In this document: piece after piece, positions 17,930-26,324 of the stretch
Position numbering within the stretch: position 1 is the stretch's first letter
How the letters are laid out: each line of letters starts with the position of its first letter
Source of the DNA: an uncultured Eubacteriales bacterium
Lineage (GTDB): Bacteria > Bacillota > Clostridia > Christensenellales > Aristaeellaceae
NCBI GenBank assembly: GCA_900553295.1
Contig: USCR01000003.1
Coordinates: 1-47,323, forward strand
Direction: 5' to 3'
Length of the DNA stretch: 47,323 bases
Program-made: the position numbers and the translations under genes
Notes under the pieces: generated by a model
The model's database searches: none
What the model was told of the DNA's origin: nothing
What the model saw: the letters and a program-made list of their open reading frames with translations, nothing else

Positions 17930-17958
17930 ATCTTAGCATAGGCCACGGAAAATGTCGA
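17930..17958 (-). promoter_or_regulatory. Sigma-A-type promoter of the HdeD/papain-like operon
   Basis: Minus-strand TCGACA (17958-17953), 17-base spacer, TAAGAT (17935-17930) preceded by TGC, an extended -10. Confidence 0.65.
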
Positions 17959-17991
17959 TATGCAGTCTGACTCCATCTGGGTTTTCCCAGC

Positions 17992-18025
17992 AAAAAAGCG
18001 CGGCGAGACCGTAGCCTCGCCGCGC
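17992..18025 (-). terminator. Intrinsic terminator after the large SH3 gene
   Basis: A 10-bp perfect stem (minus strand GCGCGGCGAG/CTCGCCGCGC, 8-base loop) followed by six T residues, 11 bases after the stop codon. Confidence 0.93.
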
Positions 18026-18036
18026 CGGAAAAGGAT

Positions 18037-21000
18037 TTACTTGTGCCCGTTGGGAGCGTTCAGCCATGCATACTCGATGGCCTCGGTATGGTAGGAGTCC
18101 ACCTTGTTGCTGTCGTGGGTCTTACTGTTGGTAAAGTGGATGCACAGCTGTCCATTGTAATCGTTGTTGGCGATGGTGTCGCCATCGGGGTAGTTATGCG
18201 GAACGCCATAGAGCGAACAGGCAAAGGTGCGGTTCCCAATGGTAACCAGCATAGGCCGCCGTTGCCACAGATTCTTTTCGGCAATTTCATCGGCAGTGCT
18301 TACACCATAGATCTTGCACAGCCGTGCCGTATCCGCCGCCGTAAGGGGCTCCGCGTCCACATGGCTGCCACCGCTCCAGCGGTGCGCCCACCAAACAATA
18401 CCCGTCTTCACGTCATAAACCTTGAAGTTAGCGCCCTTGGGCCACAGCTGCTGTATGCCGCCGGTGTACCAGTCGATCTTCTCGGCAGGGTAAATGGTCA
18501 TGGTCAGGTCGCTGGTGTCGCTTTCGCCCACAGGCACGGTGCCAAACAGTTTATGCAGCGTATTGGGGCCGGCAATGCCGTCCACCGTCAGGCCATTGGC
18601 ACGCTGGAAATTCTTCACGGCCGTTTGCACCGCGCTGGTATAGGACGAAGTAATGCTGCCGGAGTAATATCCCTGGGTTTTCAGCTCCGTCACCATGGCT
18701 TTCACCTCGGTGCCAGTGGAGCCCAGGCGCAGCGTCTTATAGGTAGCTTCCTGGCCGGCGGTGGGACTGGAGCTGGTGGGTCCGGGGGTTGCGGTTGGCA
18801 ATGCGCCGCCGCTGGCGGTACACTCTTCCACGCAGTCGCCGCGCACATACCCTGTGCCCAGCGTGGTTTTTACGGGATACCACAGGTATCCGCGCAGCTC
18901 GGTAGGCTCTGCGCTGTACGGCATGACCACGCCCTCGTCCAGGCGGCCGATGATCTTGGAACCATTGGCTGTGGTACGCAGGTTCACGCCGCCGGTAACC
19001 GTCACCACATACCCGACCACAACCTCGGGCTGGGGCGTGGTGGTGGGTTGCGTAGCCAGCCATTCTTCATACTCGGCCTGGGTCATAACGCTGACGCAGC
19101 TGCCAAGTACCCATACCTGCGTATTGTCATACACCACACGATACCACAGGCTTCCGCCTACGGTTTGCTGGTTGTTATAGGCCATCACCGTGCCCAGGGG
19201 AATGTTATAGGGCGCGTTGGCATCCTTGGAGGGCGAAGCCCGCAGATTCACCTTGTCCAGCACCGTAATCAGGTACGTGGACGCAGTGGCCGTTCCGCCG
19301 CCGGAGCCGTTATTCTCGTCCGGCACGCCATTGCCCGCCAGATAGCTTTCCTCCTGGGTGGCAGAAAGCTTGAAGGAGCAGTCGCCCCGCACATAGCCCA
19401 GCGTACCGTTCACATTGATGGGATACCAGGTGTATCCCTTGGAGGTTGTTGCCGTACCCGTCATGGGCCAAACGGTATCCTTGTCCACCGTTTGAATCAC
19501 GGAACCCGCGGCAGTCTTGCGCAGGTTGGTCTTGGGCAGCGTAATTTTCACATAGCCGTAGCTGGAAGGTGCGGCCGTGGTGCCCGGCGCCGGCGTGGCG
19601 GTTACCACAGCCCCGCTGGCCGTGCCGTTCTGATCGCACTCCATGGCACAGTCGCCCCGCACATAGCCCGTGCGGCCAGAAGGCGCCTTCACCGGATACC
19701 AGGTGTAGCTACCCGAGCTGACAGCCACGCCCGTCATGGGCAATACCAGGCCCAGATCCAGCTGTTCCAGCCGCGTCCCCGCCGGCTTGGCGCGCAGGTT
19801 TACCTTATCCTCGGTAAGTTTTACATAACCGTAGCTGGAAACCTCCGCCGTGGGTACTGCCGTGGCAGGCCCCGCCGTGACGGTTACGTCGCTGCCGTCC
19901 GCGTTGCACACCTTGGCGCAGTCGCCCCGTACATAGCCGCGGATGTTATCCACCTGCACGTAATACCAGGTGTATCCCTCGCTGACGGTGCTGCTCATGT
20001 AAGGCAGGATTTCATTTTTTTTGATCTGCTGGATGGTGTTTCCCGCCGGTTGCAGGCGCAGGTTTACGCCCCCCACGGTGGTACGGATGTATCCCATGGT
20101 TACCGGAACCGCCGTAGGTGTGGCCGTAGCCACGGTACCGGTGTTTCCATCCAGGGAGGCGACCACTTCCACACAGTCCCCACGGACGTAATAGATCACG
20201 CCGTTCTGGGCCACGGGATACCAGGTATAGCCGCTCTTTTTCACCGCGGAACCGGCAATGGGCAGCACCTGGCCCGTTACTTCCCACTGGGCCTTGACGG
20301 AGCCGCCGGGGCTTTCCCGCAGGTTGGCAGAGGACAGGATCAGCTTCACATACCCGCCACTGGCCGGAGCGGTCATGGCCGGGGTAGGCGTGGGCGTTAC
20401 GTTGCCCAGCACTTCCAGGAAAGGCGCCTGAATATAGCCCACATAGCCGTTATACCGCACCTGATACCAATGGCTGGTATCAATCACCGCGGGAATGGTA
20501 AGCACTTCCACCAGGGTATCCCGGTCCAGTTTTTGAATCACCGGGCCGCCTTCGCTTTCGCGGAAGTTGGTACCGCCGTTGGTAATACGTCCCATAACCA
20601 TGCTGGTTACCGGCGCTGCGGTTGGCGTAGCCGTCGGTACCTCCGTTACGGTGCCCTGCCCTGTGCCCGCATCCGGCGCAGGCGTAGGGGTAGCGGTCGC
20701 AGGCACGCTGGTGGCCCACGTTGCTTGAACAGGGTTTGCCTCCCAGGCGATGGCTTCCGCCTCGGTCAGCATTTCAAAGCAATCCCCCCGGATATATCCC
20801 ACATAGGTGTTGGTCTTGTCCGGGTCGGGGTGCTGCGTATCCACCTTGTACCAGGTATAGCCGCCCTCGCTGGTTGTATCCGTCACGGTGCAGATGAAGC
20901 CCGTATCCAGCTTGAACCAATAGGAATCAGAGCCCGGTTGTTTGCGCACAAAGGTGCCGTTCTTCAGTACCCTGCCGTAGGAGCCCACGGCGTAGGCAGT

Positions 21001-21087
21001 CTCCCACGCCCCTGGCTGGGGCGCCAATGCCAGGATGAACGCCAGCGCCAGCGCCAACGCGATCATGCGGTTCCACGACTTCCTCAT
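18037..21087 (-). CDS. Large secreted SH3-repeat protein with peptidoglycan-binding domain
   Basis: A 1016-residue exported protein. A signal peptide (about 1-32) precedes eight SH3b-like repeats, most with a VNLR or TNFR motif and a YTWYPV-type strand; six end in the tetrapeptide RGDC (repeats 1, 3, 4, 5, 6, 8). Linkers are TATPT/PTPT-rich. A PG_binding_1 domain (about 780-845: LRLGSTGTEV, FQRANGLTVDGIAG) follows, then a C-terminal domain (about 865-1016) with HRWSGGSHVD and NGQLCIHFTNSKTH, whose Cys and His could form an active site like that of an L,D-transpeptidase, though it is not a standard one. Likely a cell-wall-bound enzyme. The DNA encoding the repeats is itself repetitive. ATG follows GGAGG. 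Confidence 0.87.
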   Translation of the reverse strand: MRKSWNRMIALALALAFILALAPQPGAWETAYAVGSYGRVLKNGTFVRKQPGSDSYWFKLDTGFICTVTDTTSEGGYTWYKVDTQHPDPDKTNTYVGYIRGDCFEMLTEAEAIAWEANPVQATWATSVPATATPTPAPDAGTGQGTVTEVPTATPTAAPVTSMVMGRITNGGTNFRESEGGPVIQKLDRDTLVEVLTIPAVIDTSHWYQVRYNGYVGYIQAPFLEVLGNVTPTPTPAMTAPASGGYVKLILSSANLRESPGGSVKAQWEVTGQVLPIAGSAVKKSGYTWYPVAQNGVIYYVRGDCVEVVASLDGNTGTVATATPTAVPVTMGYIRTTVGGVNLRLQPAGNTIQQIKKNEILPYMSSTVSEGYTWYYVQVDNIRGYVRGDCAKVCNADGSDVTVTAGPATAVPTAEVSSYGYVKLTEDKVNLRAKPAGTRLEQLDLGLVLPMTGVAVSSGSYTWYPVKAPSGRTGYVRGDCAMECDQNGTASGAVVTATPAPGTTAAPSSYGYVKITLPKTNLRKTAAGSVIQTVDKDTVWPMTGTATTSKGYTWYPINVNGTLGYVRGDCSFKLSATQEESYLAGNGVPDENNGSGGGTATASTYLITVLDKVNLRASPSKDANAPYNIPLGTVMAYNNQQTVGGSLWYRVVYDNTQVWVLGSCVSVMTQAEYEEWLATQPTTTPQPEVVVGYVVTVTGGVNLRTTANGSKIIGRLDEGVVMPYSAEPTELRGYLWYPVKTTLGTGYVRGDCVEECTASGGALPTATPGPTSSSPTAGQEATYKTLRLGSTGTEVKAMVTELKTQGYYSGSITSSYTSAVQTAVKNFQRANGLTVDGIAGPNTLHKLFGTVPVGESDTSDLTMTIYPAEKIDWYTGGIQQLWPKGANFKVYDVKTGIVWWAHRWSGGSHVDAEPLTAADTARLCKIYGVSTADEIAEKNLWQRRPMLVTIGNRTFACSLYGVPHNYPDGDTIANNDYNGQLCIHFTNSKTHDSNKVDSYHTEAIEYAWLNAPNGHK
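18833..19945 (-). repeat. Near-identical DNA repeats coding for GYVRGDC strands
   Basis: Within the large SH3 gene a segment of about 20 bases encoding GYVRGDC recurs near 18833, 19379, 19647 and 19919 with 0-3 changes. Such tracts allow repeat number to change by recombination. Confidence 0.7.
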
Positions 21088-21400
21088 TATTGTTTAACCT
21101 CCACCGTGTGTAGCCTTGTTTGTCTTTGCATGTTCCGTAATGATGTCGTCCTTATTCTATTACAAAATTATTACGGTGTCAAGGTAAGAGCCGTAACAAT
21201 ATCCCCGGTAACATTCACCATTTCGGGGGTATTGGCTCACTGCGGACTGCCAAAAGCACATGCAAGAGCGGAGGAGCCGAACCCCTTCCGCCTTTCATTG
21301 GCATGCACCGGTTATCCCGGCGGGATACACATTGCTTTTTGCCCGCAGCGTCAATCCCATGCGAGTTCAGGCAGCCTCTGGCTGGCCGATTTACGCACCG
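21088..21400. other. Gene-free region between hflX and the large SH3 gene
   Basis: The part next to the SH3 gene holds its promoter. In the rest (21183-21400) I see no gene, no T-tailed terminator for hflX and no known RNA motif, so hflX may be ended by Rho. A short GGCAGCC-type stem (near 21370-21390) is the only secondary structure that stands out. Confidence 0.5.
21154..21182 (-). promoter_or_regulatory. Strong sigma-A-type promoter of the large SH3 gene
   Basis: Minus-strand TTGACA (21182-21177), exact 17-base AT-rich spacer, TAGAAT (21159-21154). Close to consensus; leader about 60 bases. Confidence 0.85.
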
Positions 21401-23179
21401 TTACTTTTCGCCGGCAAACAGCTCCGGACCGAACTTGCTCAGGAGCCTGTCCCGGTCCGCGCTGGAAAGGAGCAGCGTCAGCTCGGTGCCGCTGTCGGTA
21501 TGCTTCTCTTCCAGCACCTGTCCCAAGGGGCGTACCTGGCTGAGCAGACCGTAACGGCTAAAGGGGATCAGCAGTTTCACCGGGCTATGGGTGTGCTGCA
21601 GTTGCGCTGCAATGGCATCCATGAGCTGATCCACGCCTTCTCCAGTCTGGGCGGAGATCATAACCGCCCCCGGCAGGCTGGGGGCGGCATTGCCCAGGTC
21701 GCACTTGTTGATGACCTCAATGCGCGGCTGCTCGGTGGCTCCCAGCTCCGCCAGGACTTCCTCCACCACCTGCCGCTGCGCGTACAGTTCCGGGCTGGAG
21801 CCGTCGGACACGATGACCAGTACATCCGCCAGCGCGGCTTCCTCCAGGGTACCGCGGAAGGCGCTGACCAGGGAATGGGGCAGCTTCCGAATAAAGCCCA
21901 CCGTATCCACCAGCAGGAAAGGCATGCCCGTCGGCGTTTCCACCCGCCGGCTCACCGCGTCCAGGGTGGCAAAAAGCTGATCCTGCACATAGACGTTGGC
22001 GCCGGACAGGCGGTTGAGCAGGGTGGACTTTCCCGCGTTGGTATATCCCACCAGCGCCACTACCGGCACTTCGCTGCGCTGGCGGCTGCGGCGGCGGATG
22101 TCCCGCTGCTTCTCCATTTCCGCCAAATCCCGCCGCAATTCGGTCATTCGCTCCCGGATGCGGCGGCGGTTGATTTCCAGCTTACTCTCGCCCGGGCCGC
22201 GGGTACCGATGCCGCCTGCCAGGCGGGAGAGCGCCACGCCCTCCCCCACCAGCCTGGTGGACTGGTAGTTCAGCTGCGCCAGCTCCACCTGCAATTTGCC
22301 CTCCCGGCTGGATGCCCGCTGGGCAAAGATGTCCAGGATCAGCATGGTGCGGTCCACCACCTTCACCCGAAGTACTTCCTCCAGGTTACGCACCTGAAAG
22401 CCGGAGAGCTCCTCATCAAAAATGCAGGTATCCGCTTCCAGGGCCTGGCACTGGCGGGCCAGCTCCTCCGCCCGCCCGCGGCCGATGAACAGGGCGCCGT
22501 CCGGCTTGTCCCGCTTTTGCACATAGACCGCGACCACTTGTGCCCCGGCGGTTTCCGCCAGGCGGGACAGCTCCTCCAGGGAATCTTCGCTTTCGATACC
22601 CATGAGCACTGCCCGCTCCGCCTTCTCCCGTTCATCGGCATCCTCGCCGCGCAGGACCGCCGCGTCCGCCTCGGCAATGCGGTCCATCCACTGGGCCTGC
22701 GGAATACGGTCATAGCGCAGGGGATCCAGCAACAGGACCTGGTTTTCTCCGTGCACCTTTTCCCCCAGGAAGGCCGTTTGCACCAATCCCGGCTTGCCAT
22801 CCCGCACGGCAATGGCCGTCATGGCGTCATAGCGGAATGCCCGCAGGGCGCTGATGTCCACATCGCTCAAGCAGCCGGAGGCGCTGGGATGCGTATGGAT
22901 GCAGCGCACGCAACTCAATCGCTTGCTGTTGCGGCGCAGCCGGTAATCCTGCAGTTCCACATCCTGATGGGTACCGATCATCACGTCCACGATTTCCCCA
23001 TCCCGGGTGACATAGACTGCCACCTCGCGGTTCATCAGCGTGGTGAACACCGCCAGGGCCTGGCTAAGCTCCGGTGGCAGGAATGCATCCCCGTCTATTT
23101 CCAGTTGATACAGCGCCTTCATCTGCTCCAGCAGCGTGCGGCGCACGCCCTCGATGTTTCCATGAATTTCCTGTTTCAT
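21401..23179 (-). CDS. hflX: HflX GTPase with JAMM-like N-terminal region
   Basis: HflX is a ribosome-associated GTPase that splits stalled 70S ribosomes under stress. This form has 592 residues; typical HflX has about 420. Residues about 195-592 contain the HflX domain (FIGRGRAEEL; GGIGTRGPGE; P-loop GYTNAGKST at 378-386; G3 DTVGF at 425-429; NKCD). The extra N-terminal part carries H95-T-H97-P with S105 and D108 (HTHP...LSDVD), the spacing of a JAMM/MPN metal site, with E52 as a possible partner. Clostridial HflX proteins of this length exist, but the site's activity is unproven. ATG at 23179 has GGGAGG five bases upstream. It follows the glycosyltransferase by 14 bases. Confidence 0.93.
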   Translation of the reverse strand: MKQEIHGNIEGVRRTLLEQMKALYQLEIDGDAFLPPELSQALAVFTTLMNREVAVYVTRDGEIVDVMIGTHQDVELQDYRLRRNSKRLSCVRCIHTHPSASGCLSDVDISALRAFRYDAMTAIAVRDGKPGLVQTAFLGEKVHGENQVLLLDPLRYDRIPQAQWMDRIAEADAAVLRGEDADEREKAERAVLMGIESEDSLEELSRLAETAGAQVVAVYVQKRDKPDGALFIGRGRAEELARQCQALEADTCIFDEELSGFQVRNLEEVLRVKVVDRTMLILDIFAQRASSREGKLQVELAQLNYQSTRLVGEGVALSRLAGGIGTRGPGESKLEINRRRIRERMTELRRDLAEMEKQRDIRRRSRQRSEVPVVALVGYTNAGKSTLLNRLSGANVYVQDQLFATLDAVSRRVETPTGMPFLLVDTVGFIRKLPHSLVSAFRGTLEEAALADVLVIVSDGSSPELYAQRQVVEEVLAELGATEQPRIEVINKCDLGNAAPSLPGAVMISAQTGEGVDQLMDAIAAQLQHTHSPVKLLIPFSRYGLLSQVRPLGQVLEEKHTDSGTELTLLLSSADRDRLLSKFGPELFAGEK

Positions 23180-23193
23180 ATGTCCTCCCGCAT

Positions 23194-24342
23194 TCAGCGC
23201 CTTTGCGCCCCCTGCTCCATGATTAAACGCTGGTATTCCGCCACCACATCCCGCATAATGCGCTCCCACGGGATGGGAATGGTTTCCTGCGCCCGCAGTC
23301 CCACGGCTTTGGCCTGGGGGAGGGCCCGAAGCACCGCCTGGGCAATGGCCTCCCCGCTTTCATCCGCGCAGATAAAACCGTTTTCTCCGTCCGTGATGCC
23401 TTCCGCCGAGCAGCTGCCGCGCACCACCACCGCTGGGGTGCCCATGGCCGCCGCCTCCCGCAGCACCATGGGGGCGTTATCATAAATAGAAGGAAATACC
23501 AGCAGGTCCGCCCGATGGTACAGCGCCATCAGTTCCGCGCGGTCCGCCATAAAGCCCAGCAGATGTGTTTGTCCGGCCAGGCCCTTTTCCTCCACCTCGC
23601 TGCGGATGGCTTCCATGTCCGGTCCATCCCCCGCAGTTACCAGTTCAAAGCGCACACCCTGGCGCTTCAGCAGCGCGCAGGCCTCCAGAATGCCGTGAAT
23701 ATTCTTCTTGTAATTGTGCTGCCCCACAAACAGCAGCACAGGGTCATGCCCCAGCCTAACCCGGCTGTTCAGCGCGGCCACCCCCTCCGGGGACAGCGGC
23801 TCCCGGTTGGTGCCGTTTTCCATAATGCGGATCTTGCCATGGTAGCCATATTCCCTTAGCACCTGCGCCGTGGCATGGTTGACCGTCCATACCCCATCGC
23901 ATTGGTTATAAAAGCGGATAATATAGTTTACCACGCCCTGGGCAATCACCTTGGATTTGGTCTTATCATAAAAATCCTGATAATACTTGGAATGAAAGGT
24001 GGACACCAGCGGAACCTGCCTGCGCCGAGCCATACGCAGCGCTTCCTCCCCGGCTGCAAAGGGGCTCTGTGCATGCACAATGTCAAAGGGAATATCCTCC
24101 AGCCGCCGGCGGTAGCGTATGTCAAGGCCTGGCAAGCCCAGGCGGAACTGCTCCCCGGGGAGCTTGACGCTGTGCTGCAGCAGCACAGGAAAGGCGTACT
24201 CCGCCGCAGTCCCCGGCGCCTTTGGCGCAATGTACCACGCTTCGTGGCCCATGGACATAAGTGTTTCACAATAGCTTTGCGTTACCCGTCCCACCCCGTC
24301 CAGACAGGGAGGGTAGGTATCCACAAACTGCCCCACAATCAA
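23194..24342 (-). CDS. GT4-type glycosyltransferase
   Basis: A 382-residue retaining glycosyltransferase with GT-B fold. The N-terminal half has the acceptor-side motif DTYPPCLDGVGRV and HAQSPFAAG; the C-terminal half has FVGQHNYKKNI, TAGDGPD and the donor-binding region SIYDNAPMVLREAAA with the conserved glutamate. It resembles diglucosyl-diacylglycerol or cell-envelope glycolipid glycosyltransferases; donor and acceptor are not known. The start is a TTG at 24342 with AGGGGGA seven bases upstream; the longer frame to 24555 runs through the promoter and is not used. Confidence 0.85.
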   Translation of the reverse strand: MIVGQFVDTYPPCLDGVGRVTQSYCETLMSMGHEAWYIAPKAPGTAAEYAFPVLLQHSVKLPGEQFRLGLPGLDIRYRRRLEDIPFDIVHAQSPFAAGEEALRMARRRQVPLVSTFHSKYYQDFYDKTKSKVIAQGVVNYIIRFYNQCDGVWTVNHATAQVLREYGYHGKIRIMENGTNREPLSPEGVAALNSRVRLGHDPVLLFVGQHNYKKNIHGILEACALLKRQGVRFELVTAGDGPDMEAIRSEVEEKGLAGQTHLLGFMADRAELMALYHRADLLVFPSIYDNAPMVLREAAAMGTPAVVVRGSCSAEGITDGENGFICADESGEAIAQAVLRALPQAKAVGLRAQETIPIPWERIMRDVVAEYQRLIMEQGAQRR

Positions 24343-24387
24343 CGTATCTTCCCCCTCACGCTTGTCCTCGCGCGTTGTTATAAATTT

Positions 24388-24416
24388 ATTGTAGCATATT
24401 TGCTTTTCCGGTACAA
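24388..24416 (-). promoter_or_regulatory. Sigma-A-type promoter of the glycosyltransferase/hflX operon
   Basis: Minus-strand TTGTAC (24416-24411), 17-base spacer, TACAAT (24393-24388) with TGC before it. It sits about 45 bases upstream of the TTG start and settles the choice of start. Confidence 0.82.
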
Positions 24417-24424
24417 CCCACCGT

Positions 24425-25924
24425 TCATTTGGCCCAGCTGCGCTTACCGCTGAGGTTTGCCGCCATCCGCCGCAACCATTCGCCCGGGCGCAGGCGTGGC
24501 ACATATACCGCGGGACGTCCCGGCGCTGTGGTAAAGGTGCCCCACCCCTGGGCATCCACGCGGACGCTTCGCTCCCCGCCCAGCACGCAGTGGAACACCC
24601 GTCCGCCCAGGGCAGGCCCCACGCACATGCGCTTGCTTCCCCCTTGCCCGTCGGTAATCAGCGCCGCCAGCCCGCTGCCGGGTGCTTCGGCCGTACCAGC
24701 CCGGGTAAAGCCAATCAGGCTCGGATCATCAAAGAAGTCCCGCTCCTCGCCGTGGGCATTGTCCCGGCGCAGGCGCATCAGCGCGGGAAGCTCCGTCACG
24801 GGTCCAATATTACGTGTGGGAATCCCCGCCAGGTCCCCATAAAATACGCAGGGGTAGCCAAAGGAACGCAAAAGGATGAGCGTATACGCGCTGGCCTTGA
24901 ACCAGCCCTCCACCCAGCTCTCCAGGGATTGCCCCGGCTGGGTATCGTGATTATCCACAAAGGTAACCGCCTGGGCAGGTCGGCAGCCCACCAGCGTATC
25001 CTCAAAGAGCTGGCGCAGGTCGTATTGGCCATTTCCCCGGGATATCTGATGGAAATGCTGGTGCAAGGGCACATCGAAGAGGCTCATGGCATTGTTGACC
25101 GCGTCCAGGTAACCGGTGAGCGCCGGTGCGTGGTGGTGCCAATATTCGCCCACGGTGAACATTTCCCTCCCCGTGTGCGCCCGGATGGCCGGCAGCCAGT
25201 CCCGGTAAAAGGCTGTGGAGATATGCTTCACTGCGTCCAGGCGAAACCCGTCACATCCGGTGGTGTCCGCGTACCAGGCGCCCCACAGGCACAGTTCCGT
25301 GCGCACCAGCGGATCGTTCACGTCCACGTCCGCACCCATGAGGTAATCGAAGTTGCCCTTTTCCCCGTCCACATCCCGGGCCCAGTGCTTGCCTTCCATG
25401 CGGTACAGCCCCTTGGCATGGGTCAACTCATTCCAGTCCACACCGGTAAAGCACCGGTGATCCCATTGGAATGCAGAATACTTTCCTTTCCGGCCCGGGA
25501 AGGTAAACCGGGTGAACACCCGGGCGGGGATCAGCGGCGTATCCTCCAGAGCGCGGTTTTCCGGGTCATCCTGATGAACGTTGACCTCTTCCCAGTCATC
25601 TGCGCCCAGGCGGTGGTTGAGCACCACATCGGCCAGCACCTGAATATCCGCCCGGCGCAGGGCGCGTATGGCCGCCAGGTAAGCCCTGCGCGTACCGTAT
25701 TTGGTGCGCACCGTACCCTTCTGGTCAAACTCTCCCAGGTCGTACAGGTCGTAGACGCCATAGCCCACGTCCTTGACTCCCGCTGCGCCCTTGTAGGCCG
25801 GAGGCAGCCACAGGGCGGTAAAACCCATTCGCCGCAGCCGGCGGGCCTGACGGCGGGTATGCTTCCACCAACGCCCGTCCTCCGGCAGTTCCCACTGGAA
25901 ATACTGCAGCATTACGCCGTTCAC
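24425..25924 (-). CDS. Cytoplasmic alpha-amylase (GH13)
   Basis: A 499-residue glycoside hydrolase that cleaves alpha-1,4-glucan. There is no signal peptide: it begins MNGVMLQYFQWELP, typical of intracellular GH13 subfamily 5 enzymes. The catalytic triad is visible: nucleophile D230 (GFRLDAVKH), acid/base E260 (TVGEYW) and D327 (FVDNHD); the conserved DVVLNH is at 99-104. The start is a GTG at 25924 with GGGAGGG five bases upstream. It probably degrades stored glycogen or imported maltodextrin. No other glycogen genes lie nearby. Confidence 0.93.
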   Translation of the reverse strand: MNGVMLQYFQWELPEDGRWWKHTRRQARRLRRMGFTALWLPPAYKGAAGVKDVGYGVYDLYDLGEFDQKGTVRTKYGTRRAYLAAIRALRRADIQVLADVVLNHRLGADDWEEVNVHQDDPENRALEDTPLIPARVFTRFTFPGRKGKYSAFQWDHRCFTGVDWNELTHAKGLYRMEGKHWARDVDGEKGNFDYLMGADVDVNDPLVRTELCLWGAWYADTTGCDGFRLDAVKHISTAFYRDWLPAIRAHTGREMFTVGEYWHHHAPALTGYLDAVNNAMSLFDVPLHQHFHQISRGNGQYDLRQLFEDTLVGCRPAQAVTFVDNHDTQPGQSLESWVEGWFKASAYTLILLRSFGYPCVFYGDLAGIPTRNIGPVTELPALMRLRRDNAHGEERDFFDDPSLIGFTRAGTAEAPGSGLAALITDGQGGSKRMCVGPALGGRVFHCVLGGERSVRVDAQGWGTFTTAPGRPAVYVPRLRPGEWLRRMAANLSGKRSWAK

Positions 25925-26324
25925 GCAATCCCTCCCTTATCGCGCTATTATACGCAATCCAGGACAAAATGGCAAACCGTTTCCAAAAAAGAGAAGCAGT
26001 CCAATAGAAAAGCATGCCTCGCCACAGGGCAAAGCATGCCGGAACGCAAAATGTTTTTTGATGGAGACGGAAAAAGCAAAGCCTCCTTCGCAGGCGTTTC
26101 TCTGGCGCGAACTGGGCCGCCGCGGATTGCTGTTGATCTACCTTGCCTGTTCTGCCTTCAAAATGCTTCTGAAGCCATTGTCTGTGACAGTGCGGTTTCC
26201 CCGTGTAACCCCGCATTCCGTGGGAACAGCCTCACAAGCAAGCCGCAGGCCGTAGAAAAGTATCCACGATCTTTCCTCCACCCGGAACCGGTCCTTTGTG
26301 CCCGGTTATGCCGTACCGCACCGG
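25925..26324 (-). other. 400-base gene-free region, possible structured RNA
   Basis: No convincing open frame with a ribosome site lies here. Transcribed from the minus strand, the region after nnr could fold: bases 26135-26152 form one continuous strand that can pair, in order, with 26269-26271, 26252-26255, 26238-26242 and 26224-26229; inside lie small hairpins at 26191-26215 and 26179-26189. The RNA would run into the strong terminator at 26004-26040. The bulges are one-sided and no known RNA family is recognised, so this may be only a long 3' untranslated region of nnr. Confidence 0.3.
26004..26040 (-). terminator. Strong intrinsic terminator
   Basis: A 12-bp stem with two G-U pairs (26012-26023 with 26028-26039, loop of four) followed on the minus strand by TTTTC. 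It lies about 285 bases after the nnr stop codon and before the amylase gene. Confidence 0.88.

Noticed and set aside
10542..21087. Phage endolysin module suggested by several SH3 proteins
   Set aside because: The proteins have signal peptides and lie among metabolic envelope genes; no holin, integrase or structural phage genes are present.
18043..21543. Plus-strand open frame of more than 1100 codons opposite the large SH3 gene
   Set aside because: It is the mirror of a GC-rich repetitive gene, lacks a ribosome site and shows no family motif, while the minus strand encodes clear SH3 and peptidoglycan-binding domains.
21260..23485. Plus-strand frame of about 740 codons opposite hflX
   Set aside because: The minus strand has all HflX GTPase motifs; the frame is a product of high GC and codon bias.
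26240..26300. Possible RNase P or 6S RNA start (minus-strand GGAGGAAAG)
   Set aside because: RNase P RNA needs GGAAAGTCC and a matching 3' ACAGAA element, which are absent; no 6S central bubble could be drawn. Only an unassigned structured RNA remains possible.
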